Shown here: one piece after another, positions 47,081-60,281 of the stretch
How positions within the stretch are numbered: the first letter of the stretch is position 1
Layout of the letters: every line of letters begins with the position of its first letter
From: Phocoena phocoena
Lineage: Eukaryota; Chordata; Mammalia; Artiodactyla; Phocoenidae
Length of the DNA stretch: 64,000 nt
Reading direction: 5' to 3'
Assembly (NCBI RefSeq): GCF_963924675.1
Contig: NC_089234.1
Coordinates: forward strand, 56,105,682 to 56,169,681
Made by a program: the position numbers and the translations under genes
The notes under the pieces: model-generated
Told to the model about the DNA's origin: nothing
What the model saw: only the letters and a program-made list of their open reading frames with translations
The model's database searches: none

Positions 47081-48111
47081 TGTGTGTGTGGGGGGGACAT
47101 TTATGAGAACCTGAAAATTTTGTTAACTTATCAATAGGGAAATTGTGTTAAAGATGTAGAAATCTTAAAGGCTTATAACAATGAATTTAAACTCCTCAGC
47201 TTTTAGTCAGTCCATTCAGTACTTCTGCATCTCGCATTATACATACCATCTGAGCATCTGCATATGTCTATGGAAGAGGCATTTTGCTTTCCAGAAAAGT
47301 TCTGTTCATTTTTTTTTTCCCAGTTTTTTGACTTTTAGTCCTGAAGCATTTCAGATCAGCCACAAACTTTCAGGAAAAGAAATGTGGAAAAAAATCAGCA
47401 AAAGTCAGATATATATCGTCAGATATATCTTAGACAGGTATATCTGATGCTTTTTCTGGCAAAGAGAAAAATATGGGAAACTAAATTCCAGTTTAAATAA
47501 AATTCAGTCAGTAACTAGAATGGCTCGTAAGACACAGAATATGCTAAAAATTATTTGCTGAATCAATAAATCAATGAACAATTTATGCTAAATTCAAAAG
47601 AAACATGAATATAATATCTGTATCCTAAAAAGAATTTATTTCTACTTTAAAAAGTTTAGTGATGAACCTACAATAAAATTTGGTCTCAAGAGTAGTTCCA
47701 TTAGAACATAGAGGCGTGAAAATAATGACCATAACTAAAAGAACCAGATTAAAATCATATTAATTGAGGGATAGCACCAACAGTCAATTGAGATAAAGCT
47801 TCATATTTTCATTATTTCTGAAAGCCGAGTGGAATATTTAAATTGGCAACATAAGCAACATATTATAAAAGGAATGTCCCTGCTAAAAGAATAGGCTGAA
47901 TTCTTCTACTTCAAGAAAACTATTTGCCCATAAAACTCAACTATGAGGATTTATAATTGGCAGTCCCTCAGATACTATCCTATTTACCAATAAAAAATTA
48001 TGATAACATAGTGCCCCAAATATTATATATTTCAAGCTATTTACTAATGCAGACTAAGCTTTCTTCAAATTAGTTGGAATTAATAACCTTTGTTTATGAA
48101 GTCAAGAATAT

Positions 48112-48227
48112 CTTTTTTTTTTTTTAAACATCTTTATTGGGGTATAATTGCTTTACAATGGTGTGTTAGTTTCTGCTTTATAACAAAGTGAATCAGCTAT
48201 ACATATACATATGTTCCCATATCTTTT
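48112..48227 (-). mobile_element. Very short 5'-truncated L1 3' end (reverse)
   Basis: A T run, then aaacatctttattggggtat and the same 3' UTR sequence as the 17.04 kb L1, ending after about 115 bp. atatctttt occurs at both ends (48108-48116 and 48219-48227); part of the right copy could also be L1-derived microhomology. Confidence 0.85.
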
Positions 48228-48679
48228 ATTTGAAAAAATAAGTTGAAATCTTATGAGTTGGGGAAATTAAAAAGTTTGTGCTTAGCTAAACACATAGCAG
48301 TTAATGTTTAAAATCATAAAGTTTAGCAGTAGAAAAGGTTGAGTCCTTTTGTTTTGAAAGACCCCACTCTGGGGAAGACTAATTTTTTAGATGAACAACC
48401 CATACCCAGCAGTATTGCATAGCACATTTCTAATGTGTGGTAGTAGGTTAGAAGCAGCACAAACTAATGAGGTTAACCCACATAATCTTATAACCCAGCC
48501 AGAACACAAAGCAGACATAGCATAGAAGCAGGGAGCATTCAATTTATTTCTAAATTATTCCTAGCTTTTGTATTCCAGAACATCACCAAGTAGATGGTAG
48601 GTGTGCATTTCCCACTGTTTCCAAGTCTCTTTCATTTCCCCCAGTTAACTGACTATTGGGTCATAAGCAAGATGCCTTT

Positions 48680-49089
48680 GTGTTTTTGGCTGTGTCTGGT
48701 CTTAGTTGCGGCATGTGGGTTCTCCGTTGTGGCGTGTGGGCTTTTCTCTAGTTGGCAGTGTGCGCGTTTTTTTTTTTTTTTTTTCTCCTCTCTAGTTGTG
48801 GCACGTGGGCTTCTCTCTAGTTGTGGCATGCAGGTTTTCTCTCTCTAGTTGTGGCGCTCAGGATCCAGAGTGCGTTGGCTCTGTAGTTGTGGCATGAGGG
48901 CTCCAGAGTGCGTGGGCTCTATAGTTTGCAAAACCCAGGCTCTCTAGTTGAGGCGCGGGCTCAGTAGTTGTGGCACGCGGGCTTAGTTGCCCTGCAGCTG
49001 GTGGGATCTTAGTTCCCTGACCAGGGATCAAACTCGCATCTCCCGCATTGGTAGGTGGATTCTTTACCATTGGACAACCAGGGAAGTCC
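48680..49089 (-). mobile_element. CHR-related tRNA-Glu SINE, expanded form (reverse)
   Basis: The reverse complement begins gggacttccctggttgtcca and has a tRNA-Glu-like B-box region (gagtttgatccctggtcagg). The body is unusually long (about 410 bp against about 300) because the motif tagttgtggc recurs many times. A T run lies near 48768-48784. TSDs at 48668-48679 and 49090-49101 (caag[a/g]tgccttt) match at 11 of 12 positions. It is probably an older subfamily than the other SINEs here. Confidence 0.88.
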
Positions 49090-49491
49090 CAAGGTGCCTT
49101 TCAATTCAATCCAGCACAGGACATTATTAAGAGCCACTTCCAGTTGACTGGGAAGCTCCTTTTCATCCTCCCCCTTATCTAACCTCCAGTGGAAGTGAAC
49201 TGGGGAGACAGCAGCTTACAGATACCCAAGGACCACACAGCCTGCCTGTCTTCCTGCCTTGGGAATCCATGACATCCCCAAGCTCCTAGAGGGGCTCAGC
49301 GTTCTTGTTGTTTTCAATTTATACTTTTAAATGGTCGATTCTAAGGTAAAACCTTTCCAGAAATACCTAGCGTGACGAGGGCTGTTGGGAAAACCAGTTG
49401 AACTTGATTAATTACGACCAAAAAAAAACAAAAAAAAAACATATTAATGACATTTTGGTTAAGACCTTTCTGAAACTACATTTTACTTTTT

Positions 49492-49856
49492 TTTTAATTA
49501 TTTTATTTTATTTATTTATTTTTTAAATTTATTTTTGGCTGCACTGGGTCTTTGTTGCTGCGCACGGGCTTTCTCTAGTTGCGGCAAGCGGGGGCTACTC
49601 TTCGTTGCAGTGCATGGCCTTCTCGTTGCAGTGGCTTATCTTGTTGCAGAGCACAGGCTCTAGGCACGCAGGCTTCAGTAGTTGTGGCACACAGGCTCAG
49701 TAGTTGTGGCTCACGGGCTCTAGAGTGCAGGCTCAGTAGTTGTGGCGCACGGGCTTAGTTGCTCCGCGGCACGTGGGATCTTCCTGGGCCAGGGCTCGAA
49801 CCCATGTCCCCTTCATTGGCAGGCGGATTCTTAACCATTGTGCCACCAGCGAAGTC
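49492..49856 (-). mobile_element. CHR-type SINE, long form with internal duplication (reverse)
   Basis: A perfect 16 bp TSD ctacattttacttttt occurs at 49476-49491 and 49857-49872. The body is about 365 bp, with cagtagttgtggc present three times, so one internal module is repeated compared with the ~298 bp copies at 11.7 and 33.7 kb. Confidence 0.93.
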
Positions 49857-50668
49857 CTACATTTTACTTTTTGTGATATTCAAGGTGGTGTTGGAAAAAT
49901 CTACTTTTTCCCCAAAGTAGAAATAGATACGTTGTTTCATGTTATATATATATGCTCACTGCAAAAGCCTTCAGACAATACAGAAATCTATAGAGAAAAA
50001 GTGTCATTCTACATCTCAGAGATAACAACTGTTACTGTTTTGGTATAAAGCTTTCTAGATTTTTCTACGGCTTTATGAACATTCGGATAATTATAGGGTA
50101 TTTAAAAATAGGATCAGACTATACACACTATTTAGTAATGTGCCTTTTAAGGTAATTTCTCTGTGAAAATATATACATTTTCATCATAACTTTTAATTGC
50201 TTCCCTGTATTCCATGGTATAAACCTACCATTTGTGGTTATTTCTGATTTCTTGTTCTAAGAACAAGAAGGATGTTCTTGTACATGTGTATGTGTATACT
50301 TGTCTACTTGTTTCTTTGCTATGAATACTTAAAATGGAATTGTGTAAAAGAGTACGCACTTTTGTACATTTTGATAACAATTTAAAAATTGCTCTCAAAA
50401 ATGTTTATCAATTGTGGATGAGTGCCCATGCCTCCACATTCTTGGAAGTCATACAGGTTTAGGAAGAAGTGGTGCTTTAGAGGGGACATCCGTCTAGTCT
50501 GTGAGTTTAGGGGCATGGAAACTTCATGTGGTGATGGGGTATGTTCCTGGTTGTTCAGGAAGGTCGCCATGACACAACCAGTGCATTCATTTGTTTGCCA
50601 GATGGAGTAACCCCACTTTCCTTTTACTATCCTATCTTAAACCCTTCTCCTGTGTTCTTCTCCCTTAG

Positions 50669-50779
<111 letters not shown>

Positions 50780-53700
50780 TAAGTGACCATTAACCATATG
50801 CTCTTTGGCTTTCAGAAAACATTTAACGTGTCTCTTGAAGGAAATGCACCCCACCTATGGCCAGCACAGTGGGGACACTCGACAATTACCAAGTGTCCTG
50901 TGCTCAGCCTTCTGTGATGAAGGGGAAGATGGGTCATTATATGGCCCCTGCCTTGGGGATTTCTGCTGGGTCTCCTTTCCCTCCAGTCCTGAGAATCTCA
51001 GGCTTGGATTCATCATTTGACCTAAATTATGAACTGCAGTTTTCCTGCATATCTTGAATTATGCCCCTATGATGTAGACACATGTATGAAGGGTAACATG
51101 AACCCATGCCTCTGATTTTACCAGGGCAAAACCAAATCTTGCTAGCACCTTGATGAAAGAAATTTTAATCTCTTTCAATTAAGTCAGATCATAAAGACAT
51201 CAGAGAAGCCACTGCTCAAAGTGCTTTCACTATTTCCTGAGGCAATGTGGAACCAGATGTACACAGAGAGACCTTGAAATAGTCCTGAGTGGTTTAGCCC
51301 CGAGATGGACAACTGGTATGTTATAACAATAAAAAGACTTAGCATCTCCTTATACTGGCTCAGCAAGATGGATTTGAGCAAGGAGTAGCCCCAGCCTGCA
51401 TGACCCCTCAAGGTAGAACAGGTGATCATTTAAGGGGTATGACGTCAGGAGCTCCAGGTGTCCCAGACCCCAAGAAACTTCCACCAGGACGATGCCTCAG
51501 ATTCCCCACCTAGAAGCTCAGATATTGGATGTAAGTCAAACACGGGCTTTGTCCTTACGAAAACACAGACTCCCTGGGAATGCTGAAACATGAAGCCCTG
51601 TACTTTGACACTGAGCAAAGAATTTGGTAAACTCAGTCTCACTGATAAAAACTGGGAAGAAACAGTGGAACCTGGGAACCCACTGGGCTGAGGAAGAAGA
51701 GCTCTTCCCTTGTGCTATCTACCTGCCTGGAAACCAAACCCACCTTCTGGAAAGGGTGTCCTGAAGAGGGGGCTCTTGGGTTCCTTTGTCTCATAGTTTG
51801 CTCTTCTGTGCACAGCAGAGGGGGGCCAGGGCACCTGGTAGCTTGGTGTTTACCTGTCAGTGACTTCTGTCAGTGAGCACAGCAGGTGCACCCTGCCTGT
51901 CCCTGGGCCCAGGCCCTAAGCAATCCAAAATGGTTTGATTGTTTACTGAGATTTCTCACCCTGTCTCGAAGCGAAAGTTTAAACGCTAAGTGGACTGGGA
52001 GAGGGCATAGGTAATTGATTCCGAAGGAGTTATTTTCCGAAAATGGATGCCCTATTGTAACTCCCACGTGTTCCTTTCTTTGAGAGCTATTTCTCATTCT
52101 GCCGTAGAAAGGAGTTAACCATTCCGAGGCACTGGGTCCCGGAACACTGAGGCTGTCCCAGGGGATTTTCTCTGTCTTGGAGAGTGGCCTGCCTAGGATA
52201 AAAAGTCCAGGAGGATTCAGGACTTACATTAGAAGCTGGTCATATGAAAAGACAATTGAGGCCTCTCGGGTCTGATGTAGATGTGGCCTGAGCCCACAGC
52301 AGAACTGCCAACGCCTGGAGGAGTCCTGTGGCATCTCAGGCATTAGCAATGGAGTATGTGACGTCCCCTTCCTTGTCTTTGAGTCTCCTAGGCTTGATTG
52401 GTGTCAACATGAGTGCCGCCTTGCAAATCCCTTAGTCCGTGTCCCTCCCCCCACCCCCTTCCTGCTTTCCCATCGCTTCTCTTATTTTGCTTCTGGAAAC
52501 TGAGTGAGTTCATTTTAAGAGTGTTAACCTGGAAGGTTAGAACCGCTCCCTCTAGAAGTTCCAGCTGGGATACCTGTGGGGTCAGTTGGACTCACGTATT
52601 TGTCCTACACAGTGTTTCATTTCTTAACAGTTAGTCGCCAATGTTTCAGAAAGGTGGTTCTTCACATAAAAACTAGATTCCTGGCCTCTTTTGAAAATCT
52701 GATGAACCAACACGGGACTTGCATTTCTACTGAATGCTAAGGGACTCCAGTGTGCTGTAAGGAGGGGTTTAGTGAAGGACCTCCCCTCCCTGATGTCTTA
52801 AACTGGCCAGATTTGCATTTACATCAGGGCCTGGCCCCCTCGATGTGTGAGTTTGCCAACTCTGACCCGTTGGGTGTGTGAAACTTCTCTGCCCTTTGGA
52901 GCCGGCTCAAGAGCTGGACACTAGTCTGTAAATATTTCCCTTGACAACATGTTCCGAGAAGGAGAAGATCCCTCAGACATACCTTGTTGTCAGAGGATTT
53001 GGTGTTTGTTTGGTACAGCTTCCGGGATACAAAGACAAAAACCAAAAAACAAAATACCATCATGAAAAACTTCTGATGTGAGTGAGAATGTGTTCACCTG
53101 ACTGCTAGTACTCGTTTAACACAGTGATACAGCAGAGGTAGGAATAATCAACGAAGAAAGGACACTTAATGAGATTTAGGAACATCCCAAAACATTGACG
53201 CTCTCCCTAAGCATTTGATTATCTGGAGGCTTAATTATCTGTGTTTTCTACTTTAAATTAAAGAAAAGCCGTAACTCAGAGTTACCAGCAGTTTAATGAT
53301 AACACTCTTCAATTCAGGTTAGTTAAAGCACAGCCGTAATTAGAGTGTAGGGTTGTATATCACCAGGCTGGCGCATAAGTATTTTCATTACAGTAAGAAT
53401 TGGCTATTCAATTTCAGGATGACATGAAGGACGCCAAAATATATTTTCAGCTGGTTCACGTAGAAGAAAAAGGGTTGGAGAATATTCTGGGTATAATAAA
53501 GCACTGATAAAGTATACAGATTTTCAGAGCCGTCTCTGTAATTATGCACGGCATTAAAACAATATGCAGCCAGTAACGTCTTGAAGCATGAAAAGAAATT
53601 AATTTGCTCTTCCCTTGGGCTGGCAGAGTGCCCCCTTGCAGGGTAGGATCACCACACCGAAAAGACTGGAGTTTTTTCAGAAGCTGGGAGAGTCATTCAG

Positions 53701-53969
53701 TGAAAAGCTGAGGGGACAGGATTAACGGGTGCAATCTGAGGTCGTTTCCCAAGAGAACAGATGTGGGAGGAGGAGAGAGAGGAGGGGTAGGAGGCCCCCA
53801 AGTTGAGCTTTTTAAGAATTTCGAGCAGAGAGACGCTTTCTCCGGGTCAGCTAAGACTTGCACCAGCTTCTCTGCACCAGCCTTTGGCCTTCACATGTGT
53901 ATCACCAGAAGACGCAGCTTTGTTCCAAAAGCAATAACTAATTTAGACAAAATGCAGTATCATTTCTAA

Positions 53970-54140
53970 ATATTTCACTTACATTTTCTAATTGAAGCCT
54001 CACAAAAATCCTGTGACGATTATGTGAATGTTACCATCCCTGGTTTATGAAGGAGAACGCTGAGACTCAGAGGACATTGGTGTCCCCTTCCAAAGCCACC
54101 TAGCAGACAGGTTACAGGATTTCGATGCTGGGGCCTCATG
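53970..54140 (-). repeat. MIR SINE (reverse)
   Basis: aattgaagcctcacaaaaat, ctggtttatgaaggagaacg, ctgagactcagaggac and caaagccacctagcagacag follow reverse MIR. Confidence 0.8.
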
Positions 54141-54177
54141 CAGTTGGGAACAGCTTGGAGGATGTGGTAGATGAAGG

Positions 54178-54330
54178 CTGGCTAATGAAGAATCTCCTGG
54201 GGAGCTTATTAAACAGAGGATTCTAGGTTCCATCTCCAGATTCTAATATCTGGGGTAGATCCCCCAAATCTGCATTTTTTTTTTGTAGGTGAGTGGGGGT
54301 GATTCTGATTCAGTCTGATGACTGGGGACC
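54178..54330 (+). mobile_element. MER5/MER20-like hAT fragment (forward)
   Basis: aatctcctggggagcttatt, caaatctgcattttt and gtgattctgattcagtctga fit this family of old hAT elements. A nine-T run interrupts it. Confidence 0.6.
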
Positions 54331-55137
54331 CCCAGCAACCCCATTCTCCACACCACAGGCTGGAGTAACTTCTTATTCCAACTTCGGGCTCAGTCACTGG
54401 AACGTTTCCGATTTTTGCCAAATCATAGAATTGTAGGTGGGCCACATCTTACAAGCTAATGTTAGGATTTGGGCCTTTGCGGGCACTTCCTCTCCATTGC
54501 TCCTTCTTCACGAAGGGTATTCTGCAGTCTCCATGGATATAGGAATGAGTCTGCCCTCTACCATGCCAGGCAGACTGATGACTGCTCTCCCCACTCCCCA
54601 CGTCTAATCCAAATCAGAATAGGAAAGAGACGTGGGGGTACTGAGCCCTTTAATGCTCTCATTCAGGTTTCCGCTGGGGATCGTAAAAGCAGTTTCAGGG
54701 TGGGGAGAACAGTTAAGCACCAAATGCAGAGAAGGACAACTTAGGGTGCAACAAGCCAGATGCCTCTTGGCCTTGATGGACACCATAGTGGGGATGTCCT
54801 GGACCTTCCTCAGGATGCTCTTAGGGTGTTCCTTTTAAGTGCCAGCAACTCCTGAGCATCTCCCTTTGGTTTTACATAGCTGGCTTGCCCCTGGTCTGTG
54901 TGGCAGTAAGATCAAGGCAAAGGAGCTATGGGATCTGAAAGAGAGGGTGCCACCCATTGTTCTCTGAACACCAGGAAACCACCCGCTTCCCTTTCCCTCC
55001 CACACCCCATCTTCCTCAGTAGCTGACTGTGGAAGGTGCAGATGGCCAGTGCCAGCCAAGCCTGCAGGAGGCCGGGGCTGGGGTATGAGGCTATGTTTTC
55101 CACGAAGGGGTCCTGTTTTTGAGTGGTTCAAGTAGTA

Positions 55138-55535
55138 GGATGCTGTGTGATGTCAGGTGGTGTGAGCTGTGGAGTCGCAAAGGTCTGGGGTCAAACCCAC
55201 TTGCTGGATATGTGATTTGGGACAAGATAGTTGATTTCTGCCTACCTCCTTTTTTTTTTGGCGGTACGCGGGCCTCTCACTGCTGTGGTCTCTCCCGTTG
55301 CGGAGCACAGGCTCCGGACGCATGGGCTTAGCACCCATGGCTCATGGGCCCAGCTGCTCCGCGGCATGTGGGATCCTCCCGGACCGGGGCACGAACCCGT
55401 GTCCCCTGCATCGGCAGGCGGACTCTCAACCACTGCGCCACCAGGGAAGCCCCCTACCTCCTTCTTTTGATAGTTACCAGCTGCCTGACCTTGGGCTTAG
55501 TGCTCACCCCGGTTTCCTCAACTCTAAAATCGGAA
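55138..55535 (+). repeat. MIR sequence split by a CHR SINE
   Basis: Left part: gatgctgtgtgatgtcaggt, tatgtgatttgggacaagat. Right part, after the SINE at 55252-55452: ctgcctgaccttgggcttag, ggtttcctcaactctaaaat. The two parts repeat some of the same MIR region, so two MIR copies may be involved. Confidence 0.6.
55252..55452 (-). mobile_element. CHR-type SINE, short form (reverse)
   Basis: Starts ggcggtacgcgggcctctca after a T run and ends ccaccagggaagcc. TSD cctacctcctt at 55241-55251 and 55453-55463. Confidence 0.92.
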
Positions 55536-57062
55536 TGATAGAACTTGTCTCTCAGTACCAGCTAATGCCCTTTTCCCCTCTCCTGCCTATCCTCTTCCCA
55601 CCACCCTTCTATTCTGCCCACTGAATATAACATAAACATCAAGAAAGAAAGAAATATATCGTGACATTTCCACGTTTTATTTACTCTTACCTTTTAGAAA
55701 ATTCTGCCGTCGGTCACCAGCCCGTTAATCAGCTAGCTGTTTAATGAGCTTGGGGTATTTGTGCCAGTGTGCCAGGCATGGTGCAATTAGATGTGATCAA
55801 ATATATGCTCATTAAAAGATTAATAGCAATACTTTCAAATGCCGAGGAAAAGATCCTGTTTCCCTGCAGCTGCTGCCTTCTGAGAGTTTGCAGTCTGGTG
55901 AAAGAAAGTAATACCCATCCTCAGGGAGAGATGAGCGCCCATTGATGAGTGTTTGATGGATGCACACAGCCGGGGGACAGATGCTGAGAGCTCCCTGCAG
56001 GCTGGGGTGGGCAGGAGAGGCTTCCTGGAAGAGGTGATACTTGAGCTGTACCTTGTATGGAGGTTGGGTTCAGAGAAGGAATAAAGAGGGAAGAGAGATT
56101 TGTAAGTGATAGGGAACCAGGAGGCTGGGAGCCACAGAGAACTCTCTGAACACCCAGATCTCTGAGATTTTCCAACGAGAACAAGTTGATTTCCACTTTA
56201 GATGGGAGAAGGAGAAAAATCAGAGTTCTTTTGACATGTGATGTTTTCAGGGGGAAACAGCGATAGTGTTTTTATTATGAGAACTAGCAAAGGAGAGGTT
56301 GTACCCGCCTGCCTCCGGGTAGGGGAGTGAGGGCAGGGGAGGGAGGTGGGAAGGAGGAGTGCAGGAAGCCACAGGTTCACAGGTTTGGCTACTGCAAGAA
56401 TGCCATGTGCCAGGTCCTGAATCTCATGGTGAGCAGATCAGTCAGTCAGTCATCGCTTGCAAAATATAAATGCTTAATTGTATCAGGTTTTACAGCTCAG
56501 GGGATTAGGACAAAAGATGTATTTGAAATACTGCGTGTCTCTGTGTCCCCCTGCAGCTGTTACAATTCAGATTTGATGTGGAGTATTTAATACCTAGGTA
56601 GCTTGAGGAACTCTGACCAGATCTTCCCTACGCTAAAGGGCAGGAGTTCTGCCCTCCAGCCCAAATGCAAGCCTGGATGCTTCTGTGCTGGTTTAGACAG
56701 TGTGGGGTCTGCAGGGCGTGGTTCTCCTTCCCCCCATCCACCCGCATTCAGGGCCCTAACGTTGAGAAAATCACGCTCTCGTCCTGTGTTGTTTGGCATG
56801 GACCGATCTTTCCAGGGAAGCCGCTTGAGGAAACTTAAATTTAAGACTGCCTAGAGAAAGCTGGGTCTCTTGCCCAATGAAAGCTGCAGCTAGTTTAACT
56901 TGAGTTCTGTGAAATCAGTAGTTCTTAGAGAAAGGCATCCGAATTTGAACGTGGAGCAGAAAGAAATCAGCAGATTCTATTGTTATGTGGTAGATTTATT
57001 TAGCCAGGCTGCAGAAATGAACATTTTATGAGAATTTATGGAGAGGCTTGAGTCTCATCTTT

Positions 57063-57360
57063 TTTTTTTTTTTAATTTTATTTATTTATTTATTTTTGGC
57101 TGTGTTGGGTCTTCGTTTCTGTGCGAGGGCTTTCTCTAGTTGTGGCAAGCGGGGGCCACTCTTCATCGCGGTGCGCGGGCCTCTCACTATCGCGGCCTCT
57201 CCCGTTGAGGAGCACAGGCTCTAGACGCGCAGGCTCAGTAGTTGTGGCTCACGGGCCCAGCTGCTCCACGGCATGTGGGATCTTCCCGGACCCGGGGCAC
57301 GAACCCGTGTCCCCTGCATCGACAGGCGGACTCTCAACCACTGCGCCACCAGGGAAGCCC
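57063..57360 (-). mobile_element. CHR-type SINE, mosaic of long and short forms (reverse)
   Basis: Perfect 13 bp TSD gagtctcatcttt at 57050-57062 and 57361-57373. The tail side has the long-form module (ggctgtgttgggtcttcg; ctagttgtggcaagcggggg). The head side has short-form features (gggcctctcactatcgcggc; ctctcccgttgaggagcaca). Confidence 0.93.
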
Positions 57361-59284
57361 GAGTCTCATCTTTAAAACATATTTTTCCTCAAAGAACTGG
57401 CCCTATTCCTCCAATTATTTGGGGGTATTATAATTGGAACTAAGCATATATGAACACAGATAGGAATACAACGTTTATGATTACTTCTGTTACAGGGATT
57501 CAGAAGGTGACCGATAATCCTTCCACATGTGAATAAACCAGTGGCCATAAAATCTATTAAAACCCTTAATCGAAGGCTACAGAGGCAGTGACAATTCTAG
57601 AATTCTCTACAGGAAGGGTCAGGGATGCAGTCCAGTAGGAAATACTGGGGCTTGACTCGATGCTGGGTACACATAGCAAACATACAGTTTACCTTTTATA
57701 TTTCTGATTAATAATAATAGCAAAGCTTTCTAAAAAATGCATTTACTGACATTTTAGGCAAATGTTAACTGTCCATATGAAAGAATGTAATTATATTTAA
57801 ATTCAAGTGTCTTAGGTGTGCTAGTGGAGATATTATGAGAGTGGAGATACTATGAGTGTTCGAAGGTGAGGGTGTTCTGAAGGCTTCCCACTCCACCTCT
57901 ATGAAAGCTGCTGGGAAATCGGAACAACATTTTCATGGGCATTTTAAATCACTTCCATTTTCCTGGTGCTGAGTCTTACAAATCCCGCTGGTTCGAGTTT
58001 TCTTTAACTAGATGTTTCCATTTTGAGAGCCTATCATTTTAAATCAAAGCTCCTAAATGTGGATCTTTTTTTCATTTTAGCCCCTAGATCCTAAAGATCT
58101 GGTTCCCCAACGTGCAGTATTTACATCCTCATCTACTCTGGTTACATGTATCAGCCTGACATTCCCAGGGTCCCTCTGGACAACTGAAGAGGGGCTGGCG
58201 CTTTGGGGTGGAGCTGGGTTTGGGGGGCACAGTGAAAGCTGCCTCTTCTGTCCTTGCCCCTTCACTCCTAGGTGAGTCAGCCGCAAACCACGCCTTTGCA
58301 TACCCTTCCTGAACACATTAGAAGGTGCAAACTCTACAAGAGGTTTCTATGCTTAATTCACACCAGCAAGCAATCTTTCTAGTCAAGGGGGCTGATTTAA
58401 TAGCAAGAATAATTTATTTCCCTCTGGGTAGGTAGAAACAGTCGGACTCTAATTCTTAAGAGCCTTTGTTCAGGAACATTTGGGTTGAAACTACCGTAGT
58501 TAACAGATGATGCTGGCAGTAAAGAAAAAAAGAAAAAGAGGGCTTTGTATAATGTTGTTAAATTTGGTAGACCTCTACTTAATAATTATCAAGAAAGCAA
58601 TCTAACTTTTTTTTTCCTTGAAAAAAGAAGTCATTTCTATTCCCCCATAATTATTTTTGCAACAAGTGGCAACTTCCGGCATTGGACATACTGGGACATT
58701 TTATTTTAGAAACCAGGAATTAAATTCTTGCTAACTTATGGCTGATTTCATCCTGTTTATCACATTGTGGAAGCTACCTGGTTTCTCTCTTATACTCTAC
58801 CTCACGTTAAGCCTCCTTTCTCTTTCCCACCCCAGGTCTGTGTATGTTTAAGCCATAAGAATAACTTTAAGGACTGGATGAGCAAAACCCATTTTGCTTT
58901 ACCAGAAAAATGGTGTAAATGATGCAAGTAAATATTTACTTTCAGGACATCAGTTCTAAGTAGTCCAAAGGCACATCCTTTGTGACAGGATCTGCGGAGG
59001 GTCCCAAGGAGAAATCACTGTCTGTGTCTTAGAATTGTACTTACCCCATGTCATAGCGGATTGAAGGCAAACATTAGATTCCCAGAGCATATCACTGCTG
59101 TTATTCCCTTCTACGCCCTTCTTTTCCTATCTGTCTGCTTCTACCCACCAAGTTAAAAAGCAACTCGTTTCATGATGCTAGCTCACTTCCAAGCTTTCTC
59201 TGCCTAAACTAGACTTTCCTAGTTTACCACTTTATCTGTTGTGGATAATTCTAGCAACTCATGAGAGTCTGCTCCCCATTCTTT

Positions 59285-59410
59285 CATACATTTACTTAAT
59301 CAGCATTTACTGAAAGCTTACTCTTTGCATTTTGCAAACTACCAGTGAGACAAGCATACATCTTGCCCTGAAGAAGCTCAGTGTAGAGGGCAGAGAGGCA
59401 AGTAAACAAT
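59285..59410 (-). repeat. L2 3'-end fragment (reverse)
   Basis: catttacttaatcagcattt, actgaaagcttactctttgc and catcttgccctgaagaagct resemble reverse L2. Confidence 0.6.
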
Positions 59411-60060
59411 TACCACACCCCACCCCACCGTACCCACTCCCTGTTTACTCACCTTGATCTGCCCTTCCCCCGCAGAACCACAACAGAGGCTGTACCTGAG
59501 CTGCAGCCTCAAGCCCAGCACCCTGACCTTCGCCAGTTCTCTGTGGCAGGAACTCATGAAAACCTGTGATTTTAAACAGGGAGAGACGTAGTTCTGTTTC
59601 CGGTGTAAATTGTAAATTACTCAAGATTTGTACTTCGCAGACATCCAGAGGATACTCAGCTAGAGTAGGGAGTAATAGCTTAGATGCCCATAGGGGGCAG
59701 GCAGTTAGCAACAAAGAATTAGAATGAGGAGGTCCGAGACAGTAGGCAGTAGGGGGTAGTTGAGACTGTGGCACGTTGGAGAGCACGTTGTCCCATCCAG
59801 GGGGGTAAGTGCTTTGAAGGTCCAGTCCCTTTTAGCCATATGGAACGTGGCTCCAGTATGGCCATATCTGATTTATCAAGGAAAGCTGAAAACCTCGCTT
59901 TTATATGAAATCACCTGTTGGTACCTAATTCTAGATTTTTCTTTTTTTTTCTTAAATGCCGTACTGACCAAACAGAACATATCTGCATGTTGGGTTTCTG
60001 GCAACCACTTCATTTCCTTTCCTTTTATAAGAAGCATCTGTGTAGCATACTTCCTAGAGA

Positions 60061-60172
60061 CTTGACTTCCACTTTTGACATTTCTACATGAAAATTGTTT
60101 AACCTTGAACAAGTTGTTTGATTTCCACTTTTGGCTTTTCTCCATAAAGGCCATTTAACCTTGAACAAGTCG
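60061..60172. repeat. 56 bp tandem duplication
   Basis: Two direct copies starting at 60061 and 60117, sharing ttccacttttg and ttaaccttgaacaagt, with about ten differences. The second half resembles a MIR-like caagtcgcttttccttcttt segment. Confidence 0.8.
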
Positions 60173-60281
60173 CTTTTCCTTCTTTGGACCTCAGTTTGTT
60201 TTCTGTACGAGAAGGGCAGGACCAGCCAGTCTTGAAGTGCCTGAGTCTGAAAATCTATGGTTGTGGCACTGTTTGCATGTA

